In this document: piece by piece, positions 24,675 to 33,819 of the stretch
Layout of the letters: every line of letters begins with the position of its first letter
How positions within the stretch are numbered: the stretch's first letter is position 1
Origin: Planctomycetota bacterium
GTDB taxonomy: Bacteria > Planctomycetota > Planctomycetia > Gemmatales > Gemmataceae
Length of the DNA: 36,857 nucleotides
NCBI GenBank assembly: GCA_016177925.1
Contig: JACOUH010000226.1
Span: forward strand, 1-36,857
Direction of reading: 5' to 3'
Translations under genes and position numbers: made by a program
Notes under the pieces: model-generated
Databases searched by the model: none
What the model was told of the DNA's origin: nothing
Seen by the model: only the letters and a program-made list of their open reading frames with translations

Positions 24675-27201
24675 GTCGGCGACAACGATTCTCTTGTCGC
24701 CACCGATGCGGCCAACCCGACGCCCTACACGGTGACCGTGACCATGCACAACGGCAACGGCGGCAACCGCCAGCCAGACGTTTTCCTGGATCGTCTACGA
24801 CGCCGCCCTGGCCGTCCAGGGGGCTTCTCTCAGTGCCACCGAAGGGAACGATCCCGGCAGCGTCACGGTGGCGACCTTCACCACGACCGACCTCGGCGCC
24901 CAGGCCAGCGACTTCAACGCCGAGGTCACCTGGGGCGACGGCAGCATCGATGTCGGGACCATCCAGGGCGGGGCGGGCAGTTTCACGGTGACCGGCGACC
25001 ACAACTACCTCGAGGCGGGGAGCTACACGGTGAGCGTGGACGTCACGGCCCGCGGCCGCACCCGGGCCTCGGCCGCCAGCACGGCGACGGTGGCCGACGC
25101 CGCCCTGACCCTCAGCGGCGGCTTCGGCCTGGGGGTCATCAAGTCGCAACTGAACACCTTGACCGTGGCCACGTTCACCGATGCCAATCCGGCGGCCCCG
25201 GCCAGCGACTTCAGCGCCACCATCAATTGGGGCGACGGCAGCAGTAACACCCCTGGCACCATCAGCTATAGCCCCGACAGCGTCTCCAGCATCGGCGGCT
25301 CCCACGTCTATGCCCAGGATGGCAGCTACACGGTGACGGTGACGCTGACGGACGCCGACGGCGCCACCGCGACGACCACCAGCACGGCCATCGTCGGCGA
25401 CATCTACGCGGGCGTGAAGGCCACGCTCAACGTGTCGTCGTTCCAGGATGCCTACACCGCCGCCCCCGCTTCGGATTTCACGGCCACGATCGACTGGGGC
25501 GATGGCACCACGACGTCGGGAGTCCAGGCCACCGGGTCGGGCGGCCTGTTCACCCTCCAAGCCGTCACGCACACCTATGCCGGCGATAGCGTGTCCCAGT
25601 CCGGCGGCGTGTATACCGTCACGGTCACGATCAGCGATGACGGCGGCAGCACGCTGAGCGGCACGGGCACGGTGGCGGTGGTGCGGCCGCCGCTGACGCT
25701 GTTCGTGGGCAACACGACGACGGGACCGGGCAGCCTGAGCCTGAGCAACGCCGAGGTGGCGGCGTTCACCGAGCCGGACACGAGTGACAGCAGCAGCGAG
25801 TTCAGCGCTACCATCAACTGGGGCGACGGCACGTCCAGCAGCGGCACGGTGACGGGGGGAGGGGGCCTGTTCCGTGTCCTGGGCAGCCATACCTATGCGT
25901 ACGATGGGCAGTACGTCATCCAGGTGGAGGTGGCGCAGCACTGGGACGCTCTGCTGGCGGCAGCCATAGGGGCTGGGCTCGTCCTGGCCCAGCCCGCACT
26001 GCCCACGATCGAGGGCGAGCACATCGTTCTCGGCGTATCGCCGGAGCAGCTGGCCGGTATAGGGACCAAGCTCCCGCAGTTCCTCTACGACGTCTGGCTA
26101 CCTGGGACCAACATCGACCGGCGAAGCATCATATGGACGCTCGACAAAGTCGATGGCAAAGACGTCGGCAAAGTGACCACGATACAAGTGAAGACCTTCG
26201 ACGACACCAACCAAACCCTCGTGTGGGGGGCCGGCACGTTCCTGAACATCGCCGCGCACGTCAACCTGGGGCTCACGTACAAACGGATTGGGGAGGCGGC
26301 GAACGCGCCGGTCCACAGGGTTCAACTCTTCCCCATCTCGATCGTCCATCTGAGCGTTCAGAACCTGGTACTGAAGAAGAACCTCCGCTTCAACCCTGGC
26401 GTCGGTTCCCGGCCTGATGACCCGACCGGGGGTTCGTATGTGCGTATCGACACACGCGGCGTGCGAGATTATTCCTACGATAAGCTTAAATCGGAGGACG
26501 AGAAGGTGGTTGATGCGGAGTTGGCGAACGGGCTGGTGAGTTTCAAGGCGACGGTCCTCCTGAGAGGGGCAGGGGCCAGCAAGCGGGAAGGGGTGAGCGC
26601 CATCCACCTGGGTTGGCTGCAAACCATCGTCAAGACGACGTTCAAGGTCAAGTACGATACGGGCAGTGCGGAGTATCGACCCATGTCCGGGGGCAGCCCG
26701 TTGCCTCCGCCCTGGCTCGATAGCAACCGCGAGAAGCGGCCGCCGAATGCCTCGGTCGGCTCAGGAGGTGACAGCTCCTTTACGAGGAGTTCTACCGAGC
26801 AGTGGCCCGGTGACGATCTTCGAGGTGGGGGACAGAGACGGAGGGTCGTCTCCCTGGACGCCCCTGGCCGCATGTTCCGAATCGTGAATCCCGCGTCGAA
26901 CACTTCATGGAACACGACCGAGGGGGGCTTGTCGTTCGTCAACCACCTGACCGGCTACAGCACGGATGCCCCCTTCGTCTACGACGTCATCGCCGCGGTC
27001 CCCTGGGACGTGTATTTCGTCGGCTCTAACAACGGCAATGACGGCTGGGCAAGGGACCGCACGGCAACGAAAGTGAATCTTCCCAGCCGCGACTACGGGG
27101 TGAGCCTGCCCGCTTACGGAGACACGCTCGACACGTTCAGGAGTGACGGCCCCACGTTCTTTCAGGCTACCAACCAGGATCGGCTGGTCTATAGCCGATA
27201 G
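24675..27201 (+). pseudogene. PKD-repeat surface protein, 5'-truncated and frameshifted
   Basis: Fragment of a large extracellular protein. PKD-like units recur with DF.A.I.WGDG and GSHVYAQDGSYTVTVT motifs: four are clear between 24868 and 25930. A preceding half unit (ATDAANPTPYTVTVTMHNG) is in a different frame, and QTFSWIVYDAALAV opens the main frame, so a one-base frameshift lies at about 24742-24772. No start codon, ribosome site or signal peptide exists for an exported protein, so the true 5' end is missing. The C-terminal 420 residues (from HWDALLAAAIGAGLVLAQP) form an unrecognised domain with conserved-looking Trp and Gly positions. It ends 17 nt before the next gene. The longest uninterrupted frame starts at GTG 24868. 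Confidence 0.65.
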
Positions 27202-27218
27202 CGACGGGGAGGTGTTGT

Positions 27219-29534
27219 ATGAATCGGCACACAGGGCTGAAGCTGTTCGTCCTGCTGCTGGTGGCGGTTGCCCTGAGCCTATGGGAGGCCCACAGCCGGC
27301 CCCGCCAGGAGCCGGCCCAGCGGGCAAGGGCGCCCGGTCCCGGCGACGCCCCCGCCCAAACCCACGCCGAGGAAGCCGTGCAAGCGCCGGCCGAGCAGAT
27401 AATGAGGGCAGGGGATGCTCAAGATGATTACGGAGCCCATTCCGACCTCGTCGGGGGGGAGAGTCTATACGCGGGTACAGTACTGTCAGTAACGGTGAAA
27501 TCGACCCACCCACCGCTGAACCCTTTTGATACTGGTCGGGAAGAGCGGGGTACATTGCGCTTCCGGGTGGATCGGACGGTGAACGGTCCCCCCCAGAGGG
27601 AACTGACGCTCGGCTACTGGTGGACCGAGGAGGAGAACGACGCGGGCGTGGGGCCACTCTTGACGACCGATTGGGCCGATGTTCGCAGTCCCTGGGGGTA
27701 CCGCCGGCCCCGACCCGGTGAACATTTCCTGGTGTTGCTCACTGCGGACAAGAGGAGAGCGGTAGATCTCAACGGTGTGGACGGTGGGCCAGTCTGTCAC
27801 GTCTGGCGGGGGGTGGGTGCCGGGCACGGGCTGGTGCGCGGTTTCGAGGACGCGGTCAAGTACCTCAAAGCCAAGGAGGACAAGACGCGCGATGAGTTGT
27901 TCCGCAAGCTCTGCACGTCCCCCTTCCGTAGTATCCGCGACTTCGCAATGGACGCAGCGTTCTCCCCTATCGACCGGGCCACGCAGACGGTCTACGGCGG
28001 GAGCTACGACCCGGTGCGGCAGTCGCGGGTAGTGCTGGAGTTCCTCCGGCTGGCCGGCCCTCGGATGTACGGCGCGGAGGAGAAGTTCTACGTCACCATC
28101 GCCTTCGGTCATTGGCTCGAGCACTCCTCCGCCTCGGAGGTGACAGCCGAGGCGGTGTCGGCGTTCGAGGATTGGTACATGACCGAACTGGCGGCCAGCA
28201 ATCCCGTGCGCCGCCGGTGGGCGCTGCACGGGCTCCACGGACTGATTGGTGTGCGTGGGGTGGCCGACACGCTGGCGCTGTTCAAGAAGGCGGGCCGGGC
28301 CGGCCTGGAGAAACGACTGCGGGACTGCCTGCATTCCCCGGACGAGAACGTCGAGCTGACCAGCCAAGAACTCCTAGACAAACTGGGCCGGAACTGTGCG
28401 ACCTCTTCACGACCCATGAAAGCACGCACCGTCCCTTCTCTGCTACTACTGGCTGGTTTCGTCACCCTCGTCCTGATCGTCTCTCGCCATCCCGAGGACG
28501 CGGACGAGCCGAGCACAGAAGTGGAACGCATCGAACCGCCCGTCGACCGTGGAGAAGACGTGTACGGAGGGTATCATACCTTGGCGGCCCGCGGCCCGAT
28601 GTATGCCGGCACGGTGCTGTCCGTGACGGTGCGTAGGTCCGGCCCGCGGGGGGGGCCTGACGGCCCGCCGGAGGAGTGGGGCGTCTTTCAGTTCCGTGTC
28701 GACCGGACGGTAGTCGGCCCCGACGTGCGGGAACTGACCCTGGGCTACTGGTGGCTGGACGACAGCCAGCTCCTGCTCAGCGAGAACTGGCTGTGCAACG
28801 ACGGCCCCTGGCGCGAGCCACCCCGCGCCGGCCAGCATCTCCTGCTCCTGCTCGTGGAGAAAGAGCGCGTAAAAGAGTGGACCCGGAGGTTAGGGGGGCC
28901 GGTCTGTCACGTCTGGCGGGGGGTGCGTGCCGACCACACGCTCGTGCAAGGCTTCGCCGATGCGGTGAAGTTTCTCGCTACCAAGGACACCAAGACCCAG
29001 GACCAACTGTTCCATACGTTCTGCCAGTCGCCCTTTGCGAGCCATCGGCAATTTGCCTTCGACGTGGCGTTCCATGCCATCAACTATCAGGACGATCACA
29101 CGGTCTTCGGCGGCACTTACAATTCGCGACGGCAAGCGCAGCTGGTCTTGCGCTATCTCCGCTTCGCCGTCCCCAAACTGACCGAGGACAAGGAGCGCTA
29201 TACCTTTACTTCTCAGTTGAGCTTCTGGCTGCGCGGTCCGCGAGCCTTGGCAATGGCTGATCCGGTTTCCGAGATCACAGGTTCTCTGCGGGCGAGCTTC
29301 GAGGACTGGTATTTGACGGAGTTGGCGGCCGTCGACCGGCCGGTGCGTTGCATCCCAGCGTTGAGCGGGCTGGAGGAGTTGATCGAGTCGCTGGGAACCG
29401 CCGAGACGTTCACGTTGTTCAAGAAGCGCGGCCGTGCGGGCCTGGAAGAGCGGCTCCGTGCCTGTGCTCGTGCCCAACACTCGGAAATCCAGGAGAAGAG
29501 TCGGAAGCTCCTGGAGAAGCTGGGCAGAGAGTGA
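27219..29534 (+). CDS. In-frame fusion of two paralogous membrane-anchored proteins
   Basis: 771 residues made of two homologous halves. Half 1 starts MNRHTGLKLFVLLLVAVALS, an N-terminal membrane anchor; half 2 starts at an internal ATG (28416) with its own anchor (MKARTVPSLLLLAGFVTLVL). Both share YAGTVLSVTV, FRVDRTV.GP..RELTLGYWW, GPVCHVWRGV, a helical SPF.S.R.FA.D.AF region, FEDWY(M/L)TELAA, and a closing LFKK.GRAGLE.RLR. The link (CATSSRP) has no stop and no ribosome site, so half 2 either is translated as part of one protein or starts independently. A ribosome site (GGGGAGG) precedes 27219. The family is unknown to me; a beta-rich N-terminal domain plus HEAT-like helices is suggested. 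Confidence 0.75.
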   Translation: MNRHTGLKLFVLLLVAVALSLWEAHSRPRQEPAQRARAPGPGDAPAQTHAEEAVQAPAEQIMRAGDAQDDYGAHSDLVGGESLYAGTVLSVTVKSTHPPLNPFDTGREERGTLRFRVDRTVNGPPQRELTLGYWWTEEENDAGVGPLLTTDWADVRSPWGYRRPRPGEHFLVLLTADKRRAVDLNGVDGGPVCHVWRGVGAGHGLVRGFEDAVKYLKAKEDKTRDELFRKLCTSPFRSIRDFAMDAAFSPIDRATQTVYGGSYDPVRQSRVVLEFLRLAGPRMYGAEEKFYVTIAFGHWLEHSSASEVTAEAVSAFEDWYMTELAASNPVRRRWALHGLHGLIGVRGVADTLALFKKAGRAGLEKRLRDCLHSPDENVELTSQELLDKLGRNCATSSRPMKARTVPSLLLLAGFVTLVLIVSRHPEDADEPSTEVERIEPPVDRGEDVYGGYHTLAARGPMYAGTVLSVTVRRSGPRGGPDGPPEEWGVFQFRVDRTVVGPDVRELTLGYWWLDDSQLLLSENWLCNDGPWREPPRAGQHLLLLLVEKERVKEWTRRLGGPVCHVWRGVRADHTLVQGFADAVKFLATKDTKTQDQLFHTFCQSPFASHRQFAFDVAFHAINYQDDHTVFGGTYNSRRQAQLVLRYLRFAVPKLTEDKERYTFTSQLSFWLRGPRALAMADPVSEITGSLRASFEDWYLTELAAVDRPVRCIPALSGLEELIESLGTAETFTLFKKRGRAGLEERLRACARAQHSEIQEKSRKLLEKLGRE

Positions 29535-29604
29535 GCGAGGGTCTGCTCTGTAAGAGATTTCGAGCCGCGGGCATGAGGAAGGACGAACGGTTAACGTTCT
29601 TCCT

Positions 29605-30681
29605 TCATTCTTTTCCTGGCTTTCCCCCAGCTTCCAGCAGACGCCGGATGAGGGCGTGGACCTCCGCATTGCCAAGAAGCTGTTCCAGACCGCGGGCCTC
29701 TTCGTCAAGCTGGGTGATCTCGGCCAGCAGCTCCGCGCGCCGGCTGCGGATCGCCCGCAACCGTTGCGAGGCCTCGGTGAACCGTTGCGCAAATCCCTCC
29801 AGTCCCTGGGACAGCTGCTCTGCGACGACCGCAGCCGCAGACACGGGCGGGGCCGGTGCGGGGGGAGGGGTGGGCGGGGTCGGCGGGGTCGGCGGCGCCA
29901 TGAGATCCTGGATGAGCTGGCGACCTTTGTCCGTCAGTGTGTACCCGGCGCCCCGGCTTCCACGTCTGGCTTGGCAGAGGTACTTGCCGCGCACCAGCAC
30001 CGCGAACACGCGGCCGATGGCGTGGCGGTCCACGTCCTTCCAGCCAAGCCGGTCGGCCACGGCGGAGACAAAATCGTCCCGGGCCGGCCAGGGGCCTGCC
30101 TGTTCTACCTCGTGGGTGGCCAACAACACGAGCCGGATTTTCTCGGGTTCCTTGCCCCAGCTCCGCAGGTCCCCTCGGCCCGGCTCCTCCACGGGGGGCC
30201 CGCTCGTGCCGGTGCCCCCCGGCGCGGCAACGTCCTCCGCCGGCTCATCGGGGCCAGGCGCGGCGGGAGCTTCCGCGCCCCTGTCGTCGGGGGCAACCGA
30301 CGCCAACCGCGCCAGTTCCATCGGTTCTTTCGGGCCGTTGCGCCAGTTGCGGTCGATCCGCTCTTCGGCGCCCTTGAGCGCCTCGTAGACCGCCTCACCG
30401 CGCAGGCCGTCGGGCATCAGCAGGCTACAGTAGTGGCCGCTGTTATTATCGCCGGGCTTGATCTTGACGTAGCAGCACCACGGCTTGAAGCCGACGACGG
30501 TCACCGGCCGCGTCTCGGCGCCGCACGCGACCTTCTTCTCAACGCGCAGACGCCAGCGGCGGTCGTCGAGGCCGGCCTCGTGCAGCAGCCGCAGCAGCAG
30601 TTCCTCGCCGCCCTGCCGGCGGAGGTGGCCCAGGTCGAACGCGTGGTCTCCTGCCGCCTCGATGACGACTTCTGCAGGCAT
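29605..30681 (-). CDS. Unknown protein with winged-helix-like and coiled-coil regions
   Basis: 358 residues. The N-terminal 130 residues (AGDHAFDLGHLRRQGGEELL, ETRPVTVVGFKPWCCYVKIK) have no family I know. There is a Pro/Ala-rich disordered linker at about 130-180. A winged-helix-like segment follows (IRLVLLATHEVEQAG, ADRLGWKDVDRHAIGRVFAV, GYTLTDKGRQLIQDL), then a PPTPPTPP stretch and a C-terminal coiled coil (LRAIRSRRAELLAEITQLDE). It could be a DNA-binding regulator. Start ATG 30681 is chosen over the open frame up to 30783 because the extension is arginine-rich junk with an upstream divergent gene close by. It is divergent from the rhomboid gene, so the 131-nt gap should hold two promoters. 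Confidence 0.65.
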   Translation of the reverse strand: MPAEVVIEAAGDHAFDLGHLRRQGGEELLLRLLHEAGLDDRRWRLRVEKKVACGAETRPVTVVGFKPWCCYVKIKPGDNNSGHYCSLLMPDGLRGEAVYEALKGAEERIDRNWRNGPKEPMELARLASVAPDDRGAEAPAAPGPDEPAEDVAAPGGTGTSGPPVEEPGRGDLRSWGKEPEKIRLVLLATHEVEQAGPWPARDDFVSAVADRLGWKDVDRHAIGRVFAVLVRGKYLCQARRGSRGAGYTLTDKGRQLIQDLMAPPTPPTPPTPPPAPAPPVSAAAVVAEQLSQGLEGFAQRFTEASQRLRAIRSRRAELLAEITQLDEEARGLEQLLGNAEVHALIRRLLEAGGKPGKE

Positions 30682-30812
30682 GACCGTCTCTCTGTCCTGC
30701 CGGCTCCGGCCGGCCCCCTTGCGGAGCCGCCGCGAACCTCCGACAACAACAGCGTATCGTAACGCTGGGGCGCGAACGGTCAAGCGACCCGGCCCCGAAG
30801 GAGGCGACCCTC

Positions 30813-31544
30813 ATGGTCTTCCCGATCAGCGACGACGACTCCGACCGTCGCACCGTCCCGTACGTCAACTACGCGCTCATCGCCGTCAACGTGCTGGTCT
30901 TCGTCGCCCTACAGCGCTTCGGGAGCAACGACCACTTCACCTATGCCTGGGCGACGGTTCCCGAGGAGATCCGCACCGGGAAGGACATTGCCGAACCCAA
31001 GGAGGTGGAGGAGCCCATCACAGGCAAGGTACACGTCATCCCGCTGGAGCACACGCCCATTTCGGTCTACCTGACGCTGCTGACGTCGATGTTCTTGCAC
31101 GGCGGCATCGCTCACATCCTGGGGAACATGTGGTTTTTGTGGATCTTCGGCGACAATGTCGAGGACGCACTGGGCCACGTCCGCTATCTGCTGTTCTACC
31201 TGCTGTGCGGAATCCTGGCATCGCTGGCGCATGTCGCCAGCGTGCTGGCGTTCCATAACAACCCGTATATTCCATCGCTGGGTGCCTCGGGGGCGATCTC
31301 CGGCGTGCTGGGCGGGTACGTGCTCTTGTACCCGAACAAGCGCGTGACGGTGATCATGGGCCGGGTGCTGACGGAGGTGCCGGCGTTCGTCGCGGTGGGA
31401 ATCTGGTTCGTGTTCCAGGTCATCAGCGGTCTGGGAACGCTGGGCGACACGCGGCCCAGCGGCATCGCCTACGCGGCCCACATCGGCGGCTTCCTCATTG
31501 GCCTGGCCCTGGTTCGACCGTTTGGAATCGGCCGCGAATCGTGA
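30813..31544 (+). CDS. Rhomboid family intramembrane serine protease
   Basis: 243 residues, polytopic membrane protein with about six hydrophobic segments. The catalytic dyad is visible: GASGAISGV with S159, and AAHIGGFLIG with H223. The family's HGGIAHILGNMWFLWIFGDN block (His and Asn of the oxyanion region) is at about 95-115. Rhomboids cleave transmembrane substrates within the bilayer; the substrate here is unknown. A good ribosome site (AAGGAGG) precedes the ATG at 30813. A perfect hairpin follows the stop at once. Confidence 0.92.
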   Translation: MVFPISDDDSDRRTVPYVNYALIAVNVLVFVALQRFGSNDHFTYAWATVPEEIRTGKDIAEPKEVEEPITGKVHVIPLEHTPISVYLTLLTSMFLHGGIAHILGNMWFLWIFGDNVEDALGHVRYLLFYLLCGILASLAHVASVLAFHNNPYIPSLGASGAISGVLGGYVLLYPNKRVTVIMGRVLTEVPAFVAVGIWFVFQVISGLGTLGDTRPSGIAYAAHIGGFLIGLALVRPFGIGRES

Positions 31545-31572
31545 CGCGCAGCCCACCCTTGTGGGCTGCGCG
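31545..31572 (+). terminator. Perfect 12-bp hairpin directly after the rhomboid stop
   Basis: cgcgcagcccac, a cctt loop, and gtgggctgcgcg pair perfectly and begin at the base after the stop codon. There is no U-run. It may act as a transcript end or belong to the dispersed palindromes of this genome. Confidence 0.5.
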
Positions 31573-31592
31573 CTGTCTGCGGTTGGCCGCGA

Positions 31593-31625
31593 CTCGGGCG
31601 AGCGCGACGCCCGCGCTCGCCCGAG
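31593..31625. repeat. Perfect 14-bp palindrome with 5-nt loop
   Basis: ctcgggcgagcgcg, acgcc, cgcgctcgcccgag. It lies 21 nt after the previous hairpin, between the rhomboid and the copper monooxygenase genes. Confidence 0.7.
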
Positions 31626-31741
31626 GCTCGGGGCGAAACGACCTCACGGAGCGAAACCTCGAAACCTCTCGCCTGGTATCAGAAGCGGGTCCCACGCCCA
31701 CCCGCTGATTCCCCGCCTTTGTTCCTGGAACGAGGTCCTGC

Positions 31742-33529
31742 ATGCGACCGTCTGTCTCGCCTCCCGCGCGCCTGTTCGTCCTTGCCTGTCTGCTCGGGCT
31801 GCTCATGGCCCCGGCCCGTGCCGCCGACAAGGATCGCGTCGGTTACAAGGTGGACGACTTCACCCTCGCGGATACCGCTGGCAAGGCTCGCTCGCTGAAG
31901 GACTACCGTGATCGCAAGGCAGTGGTCGTTCTCTTCCTTGGCACACAGTGCCCGATCAACAACGCCTTCCTGCCGCGCCTGGCCGAGCTGCACAGGACCT
32001 ATTCCGGCAAGGGCGTGCAGTTCCTCGCCGTCAACGCCAACCACCACGACACGCCGCAGCGCATCGCCGAGCACGCCAAAGAGCACCACCTCCCCTTCCC
32101 CGTGCTGAGGGACCGCGGGAACGTGGTGGCGGACAAGTATCGTGCCGAGCGCACCCCCGAGGCCTTCGTCGTCGCCGGCGGCAAGGTCGTCTACCGTGGC
32201 CGCATCGACGACCAGTTCGGCTACCGTCATCGCCGCGCCGAGCCGACCACGCACGAACTGGCCGATGCCCTCGACGACGTCCTCGCCGGCCGGCCCGTCC
32301 GCGTCGCCGTCACCGAGGTCGAAGGTTGTCTGATCGCTCGCGCCGTCAAGACGAAGACACAGGGCGCCATTACCTTCACGAAGCACGTCGCGCCGATCTT
32401 GCAGAAGAACTGCCAGGAGTGCCATCGTCCCGGCCAGATCGGGCCGATGCCGCTGATCACCTACGCGGATGCCGTCGACTGGTCAGCGACCATGCGCGAG
32501 GTGGTCGACCAGGGCCGCATGCCACCCTGGCACGCCGACCCCATGCACGGCAAGTTCGCCAACGACCGCCGGCTGTCGAAAGCGGACCGCGAAACGCTCA
32601 TTTCCTGGATCGACAACGGCATGCCCAAGGGGGACGACAGCGACCTGCCCCCGGCGCCGCCGTTTGCCGAGGGCTGGCGGATCGGCAAGCCGGACGCTGT
32701 CTTCGCGATGCCGCTGGAGGTCACGGTGCCGCCGAAGTCGGAGCGGAAGAGCCTCCGCTACCAGTACTCGTTCGTCAAGACCGACTTCAAGGAGGATGTT
32801 TGGGTGCAGGCCGCCGAGGCACGGCCGGGCAATCGCAAGGTAGTCCATCACATCATCGTGTACGTCCAGAACCCCGGCAGGGGGCGCGACCGCATCGACG
32901 GCATCGGTGCCGGCTTCCTCGCCGCCTTCGCCCCGGGCGACATGCCGGCCATCTTTCCCGAGGGAGCGGCGAAGAAGGTCGCCAAGGGCGCTCTGCTCGT
33001 CTTCCAGCTGCACTACACGCCGACCGGCACCGAGGAGAAGGACCGCTCGTCGGTCGGCCTGATCTTCGCCAAGAAGCCGCCGCCGTCGGAGGCGCGCACG
33101 CGCTCGATCGCCTCGCGCGGCCTGTCCATCCCCGCCGGTGCCGCCGACCACAAGGTGACCTCGACGACGACCTTCCGCCAGGATGCCCAGTTGCTGAGCC
33201 TACTGCCGCACATGCATCTGCGCGGCAAAAGCTTCGAGTATCGCGCCGTTTTCCCCGACGGCAAGGAGCAGGTACTGCTGCGCGTGCCGCGCTACGACTT
33301 CAACTGGCAGACAGTCTACCGCCTGGAAAAGCCCCTGACACTGCCGGCCGGCACACGCATCGACTGCACCGCCCACTTCGACAACTCGGCGGCGAATAAG
33401 AACAATCCCGATCCGAGAAAGAACGTGCGCTGGGGTGAGCAGACCTGGGAGGAGATGATGATCGGCTTTGTCGACTACGTCTACACGCCCAACCCCGCCA
33501 CGGCGAAGAAGGACGGCAGCCCAAAGTAA
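31742..33529 (+). CDS. Redoxin / cytochrome c / copper type II monooxygenase-like fusion
   Basis: Exported three-domain redox protein of 595 residues. Signal peptide 1-28 (cleavage after ARA). Residues 33-190 are a peroxiredoxin/thioredoxin fold with a single cysteine (GTQCPINNAF, C70) rather than CxxC. A class I heme site CQECH lies at 224-228. Residues 310-590 resemble the PHM-type copper monooxygenase fold, and all expected ligands can be seen: KVVHHIIVYV (H369, H370), FQLHYTPTG, PHMHLRGK (H490, H492) and EEMMIGF for the methionine. Electron transfer from heme to copper for hydroxylation of an unknown substrate is plausible. A GAGG ribosome site lies 6 nt upstream of the ATG. This arrangement is known from planctomycetes. 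Confidence 0.9.
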   Translation: MRPSVSPPARLFVLACLLGLLMAPARAADKDRVGYKVDDFTLADTAGKARSLKDYRDRKAVVVLFLGTQCPINNAFLPRLAELHRTYSGKGVQFLAVNANHHDTPQRIAEHAKEHHLPFPVLRDRGNVVADKYRAERTPEAFVVAGGKVVYRGRIDDQFGYRHRRAEPTTHELADALDDVLAGRPVRVAVTEVEGCLIARAVKTKTQGAITFTKHVAPILQKNCQECHRPGQIGPMPLITYADAVDWSATMREVVDQGRMPPWHADPMHGKFANDRRLSKADRETLISWIDNGMPKGDDSDLPPAPPFAEGWRIGKPDAVFAMPLEVTVPPKSERKSLRYQYSFVKTDFKEDVWVQAAEARPGNRKVVHHIIVYVQNPGRGRDRIDGIGAGFLAAFAPGDMPAIFPEGAAKKVAKGALLVFQLHYTPTGTEEKDRSSVGLIFAKKPPPSEARTRSIASRGLSIPAGAADHKVTSTTTFRQDAQLLSLLPHMHLRGKSFEYRAVFPDGKEQVLLRVPRYDFNWQTVYRLEKPLTLPAGTRIDCTAHFDNSAANKNNPDPRKNVRWGEQTWEEMMIGFVDYVYTPNPATAKKDGSPK

Positions 33530-33540
33530 CTCCTCACACC

Positions 33541-33620
33541 AGCCCGACGCGCCAGCGCGAGACATTAGCCCGACGCGCTAGCGAGGGTTGTCGACGTTCC
33601 TCGCTAGCGCGTCGGGCTAA
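33541..33620. repeat. Palindromic repeat cluster (agcccgacgcg family)
   Basis: Two perfect 22-nt arms (33565-33586 and 33599-33620; ttagcccgacgcgctagcga and its complement) flank a 12-nt spacer containing the palindrome gtcgac. A third, slightly diverged direct copy of the left arm stands at 33541-33560. Sequences of this type are dispersed in planctomycete genomes. The remaining sequence to 33819 has no supported gene. Confidence 0.85.
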
Positions 33621-33819
33621 TCTGCGAGTGTCAACCCCCCCCATTCTGTGCCAGACCTCGGTCGTGGACCGGGAGGCGGCCGCGAGACGGGGCGGAAGGG
33701 GGAAAGTGCTGTACACGCGACGCGGACGTGGTAATCTCGACGCGGTCCTCCCGGAGCGCTGGCCCGTTCGGGGATGGCGGCGGGAGGGTTCAGGGATGGC
33801 CTTTTTCGGAGGTCGAGCG

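Noticed and set aside
30813-31544. Linking the rhomboid protease to the defence island
   Set aside because: More than 12 kb from the BREX remnant, with its own promoter region and housekeeping-type neighbours.
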